Shown in pieces: positions 33,440-42,292 of a stretch of 64,000 nt of DNA (its first letter is position 1; every line of letters starts with the position of its first letter). The stretch is from CAVSRC01 sp963730325. GTDB lineage: Bacteria > Pseudomonadota > Alphaproteobacteria > Rhizobiales > Kaistiaceae. The notes under the pieces were generated by a model. It worked only from the letters and a program-made list of their open reading frames with translations, did no database searches and was not told the origin of the DNA. The stretch is from assembly GCA_963730325.1 (NCBI GenBank), contig CAVSRC010000019.1, forward strand, positions 496,001 through 560,000. The letters are read 5' to 3'. The position numbers were made by a program, and so were the translations under genes.

Positions 33440-34660
33440 TCAGCGGCGGCTGCCCGACATCGCGACGACGTTGTGCAACGTCTTGTCGGCCAATTCAAGA
33501 AAGCGGCGCAAGTTCCTGCCGGCCTGGCGGATGCGCTGCTCGTTCTCGACCAGGGCGATGCGGACATAGCCGTCGCCGTGCTCGCCGAAGGCGACGCCCG
33601 GAGACACGGCCAGGTCGGCCTTTTCGATCAAGAGCTTGGCGAACTCGAGCGAGCCCACCGACTGGAAGCGCTCGGGAACCGGCGCCCAGGCGAACATGGA
33701 GGCGGCGGGGCTCGGAATCTCCCAGCCGGCGCGGCCGAAGCTGTCGACCAGCGCGTCACGGCGGCCCTTGTAGGTTGCCCGCATCTCCTCGATGCACGCG
33801 GTCGGGCCGTTGAGCCCGGCCGTCGCCGCCACCTGGATCGGCGTGAAGGCACCGTAATCGAGATAGGACTTCACCCGCGCCAGCGCCGCAATCAGCCGCT
33901 CGTTGCCGACGGCGAAGCCGACGCGCCAGCCGGCCATGGAGAAGGTCTTGGACATGGAGGTGAACTCCACCGCAATGTCCATGGCGCCGGGCACCTGCAG
34001 GATGGAGGGCGGCGGGCTGTCGTCGAAATAGACCTCGGCATAGGCGAGGTCCGACAGAACGATCAGGTCGTGGCGGCGGGCGAAGCTGACCAGGTCGCGA
34101 TAGAAGTCGAGGTCGGCCACCTGCGCCGTCGGGTTGGACGGGTAGCAGACGACCACCGCCAGCGGCTTGGGGATGGAGTGGATGACGGCGCGCTCGAGCG
34201 CGTGGAAATAGTCGGCGTCCGGCGTCGAGGGCAGCGCGCGGATGACGCCGCCGGCCATGAGGAAGCCGAAGGCGTGGATCGGGTAGCTCGGATTCGGGCA
34301 CAGCACGACGTCGCCCGGCGCGGTGATCGCGTTGGCGATGTTGGCGAAGCCCTCCTTCGAGCCGATGGTGACGACCACCTGGCTGTCCGGGTTGAGCTTC
34401 ACGCCGAAACGGCGGTCGTAATAGGCGGCCTGCGCCTTGCGCAGCCCGTTGATGCCGCGCGAGGCGGAATAGCCGTGGGTGTCCACGCGGCGGGCCGTCT
34501 CGTTGAGCTTCTCGACGATATGCGGCGGCGTCGGCAGGTCGGGATTGCCCATGCCGAGGTCGATGATATCGGCGCCGGCAGCTCGGGCGCTCGCCTTCAG
34601 CCGGTTGACCTGCTCGAAGACATAAGGCGGCAAGCGCCGCACCCGATAGAATTCCGACAT
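33440..34660 (-). CDS. Class I aminotransferase (AlaC/LL-DAP aminotransferase-like)
   Basis: This is a PLP fold-type I aminotransferase of 406 residues. The landmarks are IDLGMGNPDLPTPPHIVEKL, GYSASRGINGLRKAQAAYY, the CYPSNPTAQ region, DLAYAEVYF and the Schiff-base Lys in TSMSKTFSMAGWRVGF. Proteins of this type next to hom in Rhizobiales are annotated as LL-diaminopimelate or alanine aminotransferases; sequence alone does not decide. The start at 34660 (MSEFYRVRRLPPYVFEQ) matches the family; the frame is open to 34696. It is probably transcribed ahead of hom-glpX-recJ. Confidence 0.92.
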   Translation of the reverse strand: MSEFYRVRRLPPYVFEQVNRLKASARAAGADIIDLGMGNPDLPTPPHIVEKLNETARRVDTHGYSASRGINGLRKAQAAYYDRRFGVKLNPDSQVVVTIGSKEGFANIANAITAPGDVVLCPNPSYPIHAFGFLMAGGVIRALPSTPDADYFHALERAVIHSIPKPLAVVVCYPSNPTAQVADLDFYRDLVSFARRHDLIVLSDLAYAEVYFDDSPPPSILQVPGAMDIAVEFTSMSKTFSMAGWRVGFAVGNERLIAALARVKSYLDYGAFTPIQVAATAGLNGPTACIEEMRATYKGRRDALVDSFGRAGWEIPSPAASMFAWAPVPERFQSVGSLEFAKLLIEKADLAVSPGVAFGEHGDGYVRIALVENEQRIRQAGRNLRRFLELADKTLHNVVAMSGSRR

Positions 34661-34720
34661 GGCTCTAGGCCCCGTCCACAGTGAAAAAAGCGACATCCGG
34701 CCCGTCCGGACGAGCGCTGT

Positions 34721-35281
34721 TTAGCATCCTCCGTCGCCGGTTGCACTGGCGACGCGCTGGGCCGGGTCGAGATTGTCCGCAGCGCAGTTGGTGGATTTGC
34801 TCTTGTCGAGGGCGGCACCCTGCTTCTTGGCCATCCGCTCCAGCTCGGCGATCACCTTGGCCTTCTCCTCGGGCGTCAGCAGCTTGGTCTTGGGCTGCTC
34901 GGGCACCTCGTTGAGATTGACGGCGGCCGATGCGATCCCCCGGTCCGGCTGCGCCGGCGTGACGGCGTCACCCACCTGGGGCGCGATTGTCATCGGTGCC
35001 GTCGTGGGGGCGGTCCGCGACGAGGCTGGAACGGTCGTCTCATCGACCAGGACGGCCGGCCGCGCCACGCCTCCCACCGCCTGCGGGTCGCTCGGCGCCA
35101 GGGTGACCGGCGCGGCGGCGGCAGCCGGAAAGGCCCCGGCTCCGCCCGTGTCGAAATCGCTCATTGTCCGTGTGCAGGCCGACGCCGCCAGGCCCAGCCC
35201 GACGATGGCAGCGGCCACGACCCCGCGCCGCAAAAAGACGGCCGGAGGCCGGCACCGGTGCCGCCAATCCGGGGAATTCAT
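34721..35281 (-). CDS. Putative lipoprotein of unknown function
   Basis: This is a protein of about 186 residues with a basic N-terminus, a hydrophobic segment (VVAAAIVGLGLAASACT) ending in a possible lipobox Cys, then a long Ala/Pro/Thr-rich low-complexity stretch (residues about 50 to 120) and a charged C-terminus (LTPEEKAKVIAELERMAKKQG) that may form a helix. The C-terminus holds two further Cys. No family is recognised. It would be a small envelope protein. The frame is open to 35302; the start at 35281 is chosen from the signal sequence. It is divergent from phaC. Confidence 0.7.
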   Translation of the reverse strand: MNSPDWRHRCRPPAVFLRRGVVAAAIVGLGLAASACTRTMSDFDTGGAGAFPAAAAAPVTLAPSDPQAVGGVARPAVLVDETTVPASSRTAPTTAPMTIAPQVGDAVTPAQPDRGIASAAVNLNEVPEQPKTKLLTPEEKAKVIAELERMAKKQGAALDKSKSTNCAADNLDPAQRVASATGDGGC

Positions 35282-35404
35282 CGTGAACAATCGGTTACGC
35301 AACGGGGTGGTATTCCGTGAGCCAGTCTTTAACTAGCACCGTATTATGTCGAAAAAGCGCGCGGTAGCCTTTTTTGCAATGCAGCGTATGGCGGCCCAGT
35401 GACC

Positions 35405-37214
35405 ATGGCGGAGACCGGCGACAAGGACACCGCAGCGGCGAACGGGATCAAGGATTCCGAGGCATTCGTCCGCAATCTGGCGCGCATGATCGAGGAGGCC
35501 GGCAAGGCCGCCGCGAACTATCTCGGGCCGCGCGAAAAGGGCAAGACGGCCGACGATTTCGGCGGCTTCCTCAGCGAGGCCGTGCGCACGCTGACCAAGG
35601 TCGGCGAATACTGGATGGGCGAACCGGAGCGCGCGGCGCAGGCGCAGAACCGGCTCATGGCCGGCTATCTCGGCCTGTGGGCGTCGAGCCTGAAGCGCAT
35701 GATGGGCGAGCCGGCGGAGCCCGCGGCCGAGCCCGACCAGCGCGACAAGCGCTTCGCCGACCCTGAATGGCGCTCCAACCAGTTCTTCGACTTCATCAAG
35801 CAGTTCTACCTGATCACCAGCCGCTGGGCCGAGGCGATGGCCGACGAGGCGGAGGGGCTCGACCCGCATACCCGCCAGAAGGCCGCCTTCTACGTCAGGC
35901 AGGTGGCAAGCGCGCTGTCGCCGTCCAACTTCGCCCTCACCAATCCGGAGGTCCTGCGCCAGACGCTCGCGAGCAACGGCGACAACCTGGTGCGCGGCAT
36001 GCACATGCTGGCCGAGGACATCAAGGCCGGCCACGGCGCGCTCAAGATCCGCCAGTCGGACGCCTCCAGGTTCAAGCTCGGCGAGAACCTGGCGGCGACG
36101 CCCGGCAAGGTGATCCACCAGAACGATCTCTGCCAGCTCATTCAGTACAAGGCGACCACCAAGACGGTGCTCAAGCGCCCGCTCCTCATGGTGCCGCCGT
36201 GGATCAACAAGTTCTACATTCTCGACCTGGCGCCGGAGAAATCCTTCATCCGCTGGTGTGTCGATCAGGGCCACACGGTCTTCGTCGTCTCCTGGGTCAA
36301 TCCCAACCGGCACCAGGCGAAGAAGAGCTTCGCGGACTACATGCGCGCGGGCATCTTCGAATCCCTCGACGCGATCGCGGCGGTCACCGGCGAATCCGAG
36401 GTCAATGCGGTCGGCTATTGCGTCGGCGGCACGCTGCTGTCGATCGCGCTGGCCTATGCCGCCGCCAAGGGCGACACGCGCATCGCCTCGGCGACGCTGT
36501 TCGCCACCCAGGTCGATTTCTCCGAGGCCGGCGACCTCAAGGTCTTCGTCGACGAGGAGCAGATCGCCGCGGTCGAGAAGGCGATGGACGTGCGCGGCTA
36601 TCTCGAAGGCCGCAACATGCACGCCACCTTCAACATGCTCAGGCCAAACGACCTCATCTGGCCCTATGTGATCGCCAACTACTTCAAGGGCGAGCCGCCG
36701 GCGCCCTTCGACCTGCTCTACTGGAACTCCGACGTGACGCGCATGCCGGCGGCCAACCATTCCTTCTATCTGCGCAACTGCTACCTCGATAACCGGCTGT
36801 CGAAGGGCGAGATGGAGATCGCCGGGGTCACGCTCGACCTCCGCAAGATCACGGATCCCGGTCTTCAACCTCGCCACCCGCGAGGACCACATCGCCCCGC
36901 CGCGCTCGGTGTTCATCGGCTCGTCCTTCTTCGGCGGCCGGGTCACCTATGTGCTGGCCGGTTCCGGCCATATCGCCGGCGTCGTCAACCCGCCGGCGCG
37001 CCACAAATACCAGTACTGGACCGGGCCGGCGCCGAAGGGCGACCTCGAGACGTGGACCGCGAAAGCGAAAGAACACGCCGGCTCGTGGTGGCCCTTCTGG
37101 CAGAAGTGGATCGAGAAGCTCGACAAGGAACGGGTTCCGGCCCGCAAGATCGGCAACCGCAAATACAAGCCGATCGAGGATGCGCCCGGCAGCTACGTCC
37201 GCGTCAGGGCGTGA
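35405..37214 (+). pseudogene. phaC: Class I poly(3-hydroxyalkanoate) synthase, frameshifted
   Basis: PhaC polymerises 3-hydroxyacyl-CoA into PHA granules. The first 480 or so codons are continuous and carry the lipase-like box GYCVGG (NAVGYCVGGTLLSI) with the nucleophile Cys. At about 36857 the frame breaks after DLRKIT. In the next frame the protein continues as IPVFNLATREDHIAPPRSVF with the catalytic Asp, and VLAGSGHIAGVVNPP with the catalytic His, to a stop at 37214. One extra G in ACGGATC explains it; the total length is one base above a multiple of three. Without correction the enzyme would lack Asp and His. ATG at 35405 or GTG at 35399 starts the gene. No phaR or phasin gene is adjacent. 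Confidence 0.9.
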
Positions 37215-37300
37215 TTGCGGTGCATCGCCCGCTTGGCAGGGCGGGGTGTGCGTGATTTGAATTGGTCTGGGGGGAACCCGTGCCTATCGGAGGATCATTC

Positions 37301-37867
37301 ATGCGCCGCGCACTGTTTGGGATGCTGCTGGCAGCTTCATTCGCCATCCCCGCATCCGCCGCCGAGCTGGCTGCCAAGGCCACTGAAGCCGAGAAGCTCG
37401 CCGATCAGGGCAAGTACATCGAGGCCATCGCCGCGCTCGACGCAGCCACCGACGTACTGTGGGAGCAGACGCCGCTCACCTTCCGCCGCGCCTTGTGGGT
37501 GGCCGGACCGCCTAACGGCTTCGGCGCGTACAATCCGCGCGAGACCAATGTCTATGGCTCCGGCGACCAGATGATCGTCTATGCCGAGCCGGTCGGCTTC
37601 GGCTGGGACAAGACGGGCGACATCTGGCAGATGAACATGGCCGTCGATCTGGCGATCAAGTCGAAAGAGGGAGAGGTCCTGCTGACCAAGCAGGACTTCC
37701 AGAAGCTCTCGATCGGCAGCCGCGTGCGCAACCGCGAGTTCATGACGACGCTGACCCTGACGCTGAACGGCATCCCCGCCGGCGAATACATCGCCGACAC
37801 CACGCTGCGCGATCAGGTCACCGGCAAGTCGGGAACCATGTCCCTGCCCTTCGTCATCAAGCAGTGA
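37301..37867 (+). CDS. Secreted hypothetical protein
   Basis: This is a 188-residue protein with a classical signal peptide (MRRALFGMLLAASFAIPASA, cleaved before AEL). CGGAGGATCATTC gives a strong ribosome site for the ATG at 37301. The mature part starts with a short helical stretch (ELAAKATEAEKLADQGKYIEAIAALDAAT), then a beta-rich body with GDQMIVYAEPVGFGW, VLLTKQDFQKL and a C-terminal GTMSLPFVIKQ. No family is certain; it looks like a periplasmic binding or scaffold protein. It follows phaC by about 90 bp. Confidence 0.82.
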   Translation: MRRALFGMLLAASFAIPASAAELAAKATEAEKLADQGKYIEAIAALDAATDVLWEQTPLTFRRALWVAGPPNGFGAYNPRETNVYGSGDQMIVYAEPVGFGWDKTGDIWQMNMAVDLAIKSKEGEVLLTKQDFQKLSIGSRVRNREFMTTLTLTLNGIPAGEYIADTTLRDQVTGKSGTMSLPFVIKQ

Positions 37868-37910
37868 GCGGCGGCCGGCCTCAGGCCTTGCGCAGACCCC
37901 GGCGGCCTTG

Positions 37911-38483
37911 TCATCGCGGGTCGATCGGCTTTGCGAGTGTCTGCAGCTCGTCGAAGGCACGATCGAGATAGGCGCCCAGGCGCAAGGACGAGTCGGCGAA
38001 CCAGCGGTCGAGCGCATAGCCGAGGGCCGCGAGTCCCGTCTGCGCGGCAAGGTCGGCACGATGCTTCTCGACGCCCCGCCGCTGCAACGCCGCCGCCACG
38101 ACCCGGACGAGAGCGGCGTGTTTGGCGACTTCCCTTTCCTGCAAGGCCGGCGTCGCTGAGATGATGCGCTGACGGGGCTCGGAGAACGGCCGGTTCTGCT
38201 CGAACATGGCCGTGATGGAGGCGAAGGCCCGCTGCAGAACCTGCATCGGCGGCAGCTCGCGCGGTGCCTTGCTGATCGCGTCGGACAGCGCCGCGCCCAA
38301 GATTTCCTGTCCGTCGAACAGGACCTCCCGCTTGTCCGGGAAATGCCGGAAGAAGGTGCGCTCCGTCACCCCTGCCCGCGCAGCGATCTCGGCGGCCGTG
38401 GTGCGGTCGAAGCCATTCTCGGCGAACAGCTCCAGGGCTGCGCGCTGCAGGCGCTTGCGGGCTTCTTCAGGGTTGCGCGGCAT
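37911..38483 (-). CDS. TetR/AcrR-family transcriptional regulator
   Basis: This is a 190-residue repressor. The HTH lies at residues about 12 to 55: AALELFAENGFDRTTAAEIA followed by RAGVTERTFFRHFPDKREVL, the tetR signature. The C-terminal ligand domain is alpha-helical and divergent. It is divergent from an extended SDR at 38562, and a palindromic repeat sits twice between them, so it most likely represses that SDR and itself. The ligand is unknown. Confidence 0.92.
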   Translation of the reverse strand: MPRNPEEARKRLQRAALELFAENGFDRTTAAEIAARAGVTERTFFRHFPDKREVLFDGQEILGAALSDAISKAPRELPPMQVLQRAFASITAMFEQNRPFSEPRQRIISATPALQEREVAKHAALVRVVAAALQRRGVEKHRADLAAQTGLAALGYALDRWFADSSLRLGAYLDRAFDELQTLAKPIDPR

Positions 38484-38502
38484 GGGACCACCATATGGGT
38501 AT

Positions 38503-38547
38503 TGTCAGTGACTGTCACTACCTCTATATGTCAGTGACTGTCATTAC
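38503..38547. promoter_or_regulatory. Tandem palindromic TetR operator
   Basis: TGTCAGTGACTGTCACTAC (38503-38521) and TGTCAGTGACTGTCATTAC (38529-38547) are nearly identical and repeat with a 26-bp period. Within each, AGTGAC-T-GTCAC(T) is a palindrome. They lie between the TetR gene and the divergent SDR, the expected place for its operator. Confidence 0.7.
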
Positions 38548-38561
38548 AGAGGGTCAACACC

Positions 38562-39443
38562 ATGCACGTCTTCATCACCGGCGGGACCGGCCTCATCGGA
38601 TCCGCAGTCGTCGCCGAGCTGATCGGTAACGGTCACTCCGCCCTTGTCCTCGCCCGCTCCGACGCATCGGCACTGGCTGCCGAGGCCGCCGGTGCCACGC
38701 CACTTCGCGGGGCTCTCGCCGATCTCGACATTCTGCGCACCGGCGTCGCCCGGACCGAGGGCGTGATCCACCTGGCGTTCGGCAACGACTTCAGCAGTGC
38801 CGAGGCGGTCGCAAACTCGGTGGCGGAGGAGACCGCCGCCCTGGCAACCCTCGGCGAGGCGCTGGTCGGCAGCAACCGCCCCTTCGTCACCGTCTCGGGG
38901 ACGCCCTGGGTGCCCGGCCGCGTCTCCACCGAGGCCGACCCGCTGCCGCTCGAAGGGCCGGTCGGCGGTCGCGGCCGCGCGGTCATGGGCGTTCTCGGCC
39001 TCGCCGCTGAGGGCGTGCGCAGCACGGCTATCCGCCTGCCGCGCACGGTGCACAATCACGGCACCGGCGGCTTCGCCGGCCTGCTGACCAACATCGCCCG
39101 CCAGACCGGCGTCTCCGGCTATCCGGGCGATGGCGAGCAGCGCTGGCCGGCCGTCCATGCGGTCGACGCCGCGGTGCTTTTCCGGCTGGCGCTCGAACGG
39201 GCCGACCCCGGCACCGCCTGGCACGCGGTGGCCGACGAAGGCGACAAGGTGCGTGACATCGCGGCGGTCATCGGCCGGCGGCTGGGTCTTCCCGTCAAAT
39301 CGGTGCCGGCCGAGACCTACGGCCCCATCGGCGCGATCTTCGCCATGGACCAGCCCTCATCCAGCACGCACACCCGCCGGGCGCTCGGCTGGCAGCCGAC
39401 GCACCCGAGCCTTCTGCAGGACCTGGAAAACATTCGGCCCTGA
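38562..39443 (+). CDS. NAD-dependent epimerase/dehydratase-type SDR
   Basis: This is an extended SDR of 293 residues. The dinucleotide motif MHVFITGGTGLIGSAVVAEL is at the N-terminus, ALADLDILRTGV follows, and the substrate domain lies in the second half (AVIGRRLGLPVKSVPAETYG). The central catalytic Y-xxx-K is not obvious (SGTPWVPGRV region), as in many NmrA/SDR_a-like proteins. It follows the tandem operator, so it is controlled by the TetR protein. The substrate is unknown; a detoxifying reductase is plausible. Confidence 0.85.
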   Translation: MHVFITGGTGLIGSAVVAELIGNGHSALVLARSDASALAAEAAGATPLRGALADLDILRTGVARTEGVIHLAFGNDFSSAEAVANSVAEETAALATLGEALVGSNRPFVTVSGTPWVPGRVSTEADPLPLEGPVGGRGRAVMGVLGLAAEGVRSTAIRLPRTVHNHGTGGFAGLLTNIARQTGVSGYPGDGEQRWPAVHAVDAAVLFRLALERADPGTAWHAVADEGDKVRDIAAVIGRRLGLPVKSVPAETYGPIGAIFAMDQPSSSTHTRRALGWQPTHPSLLQDLENIRP

Positions 39444-39492
39444 CCGGCCGGTCCCCACCGGCGCGGGGCCGGTGGGTTGCGCCGGGCGCCTC

Positions 39493-40704
39493 TCAGCCAG
39501 CTTGCAGCTTCGCCAGCAGCGCCTTGTCGGGATAGGAATCCGCCGGCAGGCCGAACTTGATCTGCATGTCCTTGACCGCGGCGCGCGTATTGGCGCCGAT
39601 GACGCCGTCGATCGCACCGACGTCGTAACCGCGATCGGCGAGCCGCTTCTGCACCTGGCGCACCTCAGCCGCGGAGAGCGGCTGCGCGCTGCCGCGCTGC
39701 ACCTTGGCGGCGCCGTCCAGGCGCGTGGCGAGATAGGCGGCCGTCGTCGAATAGACGATCGAGTTGTTCCAGATGAGATAGATGTCGAAATTGGGATAGG
39801 CGAGGAAAGCCGGCCCGAGGCGGCCCATGGGCAGCAGGAGCGAGGCGTCCGGCCCATTGGTCGACAGTGGCTTGCCGTTCGCCCGGGTCACGCCCCAGTT
39901 CTTCCACTGCGACAGAGGCAGCTTGACCGTCAGGTCGGCCTGCTCCCAGGGCAGGCTCTGCGGCACCCGCACCTCCTGCAGCCACGGCTGGCCGCGCTGC
40001 CAGCCGATGCTCTGCAGGTAGTTCGCGGCCGAGGCCAGCGCGTCGGCGGCACTCGACATCATGTTGACCCGGCCGTCGTGATCGAAATCGACGCCGTAAT
40101 CGAAATAGCGCTCGGGGATGAACTGAAGCTGGCCGAGCTCGCCGGCCCAGGGCCCGCGCATCTCCGCCGCGCTCAGGTCGCCGCGGTCGATGATCCTGAT
40201 GGCGTCGATGAGCTGGGTGCGGAAGAAATCCGGCCGGCGGCAGTCATAGGCGAGCGTGGCCAGCGAGGTGAGCGTCGGGCCGTCGCCGATGAAGCCGCCG
40301 AAATCCGTCTCCAGCCCCCAATAGGCGGTGAGCACCGGCGCCGGCACGCCGAATTGTTTTTCGATGCCGGCGAAGGTGTTCTTGTATTTCTTGATGTTGG
40401 CGGCGCCCGTCTTCAGGCGGTAGCCGGAGACCATGCGATCGGAGAATTGCAGGAACGACTGGGTGAAGACGCCCTGGGCGTGGTCCTTCTTGACGATCGC
40501 GGGATCGAATTTGACGTTGGCGAGCGCCGAATTGATGGCGCCCCGCGACAGGCCGAGCCCGGCGGCTTCCTTACGCACGCCGTCGAGCCAGGCGGCGAAA
40601 TTCGGCTCCTTGTGGCAGCCGGCGGCAAGAGCCGGGCTCACCAACCACAAAAAGGCGGCCGCCAGTGCGGCCGTCCGTCCCCATGCAAGGGCCATCGTCA
40701 GCAT
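39493..40704 (-). CDS. Lytic murein transglycosylase (MltB type) with peptidoglycan-binding domain
   Basis: This periplasmic enzyme cuts peptidoglycan glycan strands to 1,6-anhydro-muropeptides. The protein (403 residues) has a signal peptide (to about LVSPALAAGC), an MltB-type catalytic domain with the Glu in TAYWGLETDFGGFIGD, then QLIDAIRIIDRG, GPWAGELGQLQFIPERYFD, and a C-terminal peptidoglycan-binding repeat (from about 345, AAEVRQVQKRLADRGYDVGA). The Cys at the end of the signal (AGC) is not a strong lipobox. It is monocistronic. Confidence 0.93.
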   Translation of the reverse strand: MLTMALAWGRTAALAAAFLWLVSPALAAGCHKEPNFAAWLDGVRKEAAGLGLSRGAINSALANVKFDPAIVKKDHAQGVFTQSFLQFSDRMVSGYRLKTGAANIKKYKNTFAGIEKQFGVPAPVLTAYWGLETDFGGFIGDGPTLTSLATLAYDCRRPDFFRTQLIDAIRIIDRGDLSAAEMRGPWAGELGQLQFIPERYFDYGVDFDHDGRVNMMSSAADALASAANYLQSIGWQRGQPWLQEVRVPQSLPWEQADLTVKLPLSQWKNWGVTRANGKPLSTNGPDASLLLPMGRLGPAFLAYPNFDIYLIWNNSIVYSTTAAYLATRLDGAAKVQRGSAQPLSAAEVRQVQKRLADRGYDVGAIDGVIGANTRAAVKDMQIKFGLPADSYPDKALLAKLQAG

Positions 40705-40778
40705 TCCTCGTTACTGAATCGCCCACCCGGGCCGGACTATAGGCATAGCCGCCTCTCCCGGCCAGACGGGCTCGCCGC

Positions 40779-42266
40779 TCAGCGCAAGAGACCTGCGAGC
40801 CGCTCGGTGTGTTCGGCCGGCCCGACGCGCGGCGTGGCGTCGATGATCATCACCGGCCCGTCCGGCGACCGGTGGACAGGCCATTGCGGCAGCCCGTCGC
40901 CGTTGGGATCGCCGCTCTTCACGAAATTGACCCAGTAGGCCGACATCGCCGCTGCCACCGCGCGGTCGTCATCGTCATAGACCCAGGGGAAGGCATCGAG
41001 ATTGTCGAAGACATAGACGATCTCGGCGGCGTGGAAGGCCCCCGCCCCGGCGTTCGGCCGATCGCCGAACCACCCCTCAGGCGCCGTCGGCGCGTGGTCG
41101 AAGCGGTAGCGATAGACCGGCGCCGTCCCCGTCCTTGCCTGCGCCTCGATCCAGTCCCAGGTCGGCTGGATGATGGCGAGGTCGCCGCCGAGGTCGCGCG
41201 CCGATTGCGCCGCGGCGGTCGCATCGCCTGCGGGATAGAGGCGCAGAACGTCCTCGGCGCGCGGCCCGAAACGCTGCCGCACGATTTCCGCAAACGTCTT
41301 GCCGGTGCCCACGGCGACGTCGAAATTGAATCCCTCGTCGCGGTTCCAGCCGGCAAGCAGCGCCACATCGTTCTGTTTGCCCTTGGCGAAGACCTCCGCC
41401 GGCGGCTCGGACAGAAAATATCCGTCGACGATCGGCCATAGCATGCGGTCGGTCGGTGTCGCCGCCAGGATCGTCCCCGCCGGCAGCGCGCGCAGCTCCG
41501 CCAGGGACGACGCGCCGAGCGAGACGGCGAAGTCTGCGCCGATCCGCTCGGCCGTTGCGCGCGACCGGCCGGGTGTCTTCGGCGAGGACGAAAACAGGGC
41601 GCCGCTCTCCCCGATGGCTCGGCCGAAGAGGCCGGCCGCCAGCGGCGAAGCGGTCAACGCCGAGACCGACATCGACCCCGCACTTTCGCCGGCGATCGTC
41701 ACGCGCTCGGGATCGCCGCCGAAGGCGGCAATATTGCGCTTCACCCAGGCGAGTGCCGCGACCTGATCCAACAGGCCGTAATTGCCCGAGGCGCCATCCG
41801 GCAACTCGGCCGCCAGTTCGGGATGCGCCAGGAAGCCGAAGGCGCCGAGGCGATAATTGACCGTGACCACGACAATGCCGCGCGCCGCCAGACGGGCACC
41901 GTCATAGCGCGGCTCGGCGCCATGACCGGCAATGAAACCGCCACCGTGGATCCAGAAGAGGACGGGAAGCCGCTCAGCGCCGCTTTCCGCCGGTGTCCAC
42001 ACGTTGAGAAACAGGCAATCTTCCGAAATGCCGGGCGTGTCAGGGTCGATGTCAGGCCACATGAAGGGCTGCATCGCATTCGCCCCGAACTGATCCACCG
42101 GGCGCACGCCGCTCCACGGAAGCGGCGGCGCGGGCGGGCGCCAGCGCAGGCGCCCCACCGGCGGCGCGGCAAAAGGAATGCCGCGAAAGACACGCACGCC
42201 ATTGGCATCGGCACCGGGAACGGCAAGCAGGCCGTTCTCGACGCCGATGGTCGTATCGAAAGTCAA
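40779..42266 (-). CDS. Type-B carboxylesterase
   Basis: This is a serine hydrolase of the carboxylesterase/cholinesterase family (about 495 residues). The nucleophile elbow is TIAGESAGSMSVSA, the oxyanion-hole text is PVLFWIHGGGFIAGHG, and EDCLFLNVWTP is the family signature. VENGLLAVPG ... VRVFRGIPFAAPPVGRLRWR is the usual start. No ATG fits; the TTG at 42266 follows GGCGAGG and gives the normal length, whereas the open frame up to 42623 is a shadow of other sequence. The C-terminus has the DHAPTAPEG/GAFHAAEIVYVF segment with the likely catalytic His. Substrate unknown. Confidence 0.88.
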   Translation of the reverse strand: MTFDTTIGVENGLLAVPGADANGVRVFRGIPFAAPPVGRLRWRPPAPPLPWSGVRPVDQFGANAMQPFMWPDIDPDTPGISEDCLFLNVWTPAESGAERLPVLFWIHGGGFIAGHGAEPRYDGARLAARGIVVVTVNYRLGAFGFLAHPELAAELPDGASGNYGLLDQVAALAWVKRNIAAFGGDPERVTIAGESAGSMSVSALTASPLAAGLFGRAIGESGALFSSSPKTPGRSRATAERIGADFAVSLGASSLAELRALPAGTILAATPTDRMLWPIVDGYFLSEPPAEVFAKGKQNDVALLAGWNRDEGFNFDVAVGTGKTFAEIVRQRFGPRAEDVLRLYPAGDATAAAQSARDLGGDLAIIQPTWDWIEAQARTGTAPVYRYRFDHAPTAPEGWFGDRPNAGAGAFHAAEIVYVFDNLDAFPWVYDDDDRAVAAAMSAYWVNFVKSGDPNGDGLPQWPVHRSPDGPVMIIDATPRVGPAEHTERLAGLLR

Positions 42267-42292
42267 CTCAGGCCTCGCCTGACAGATTCCGC

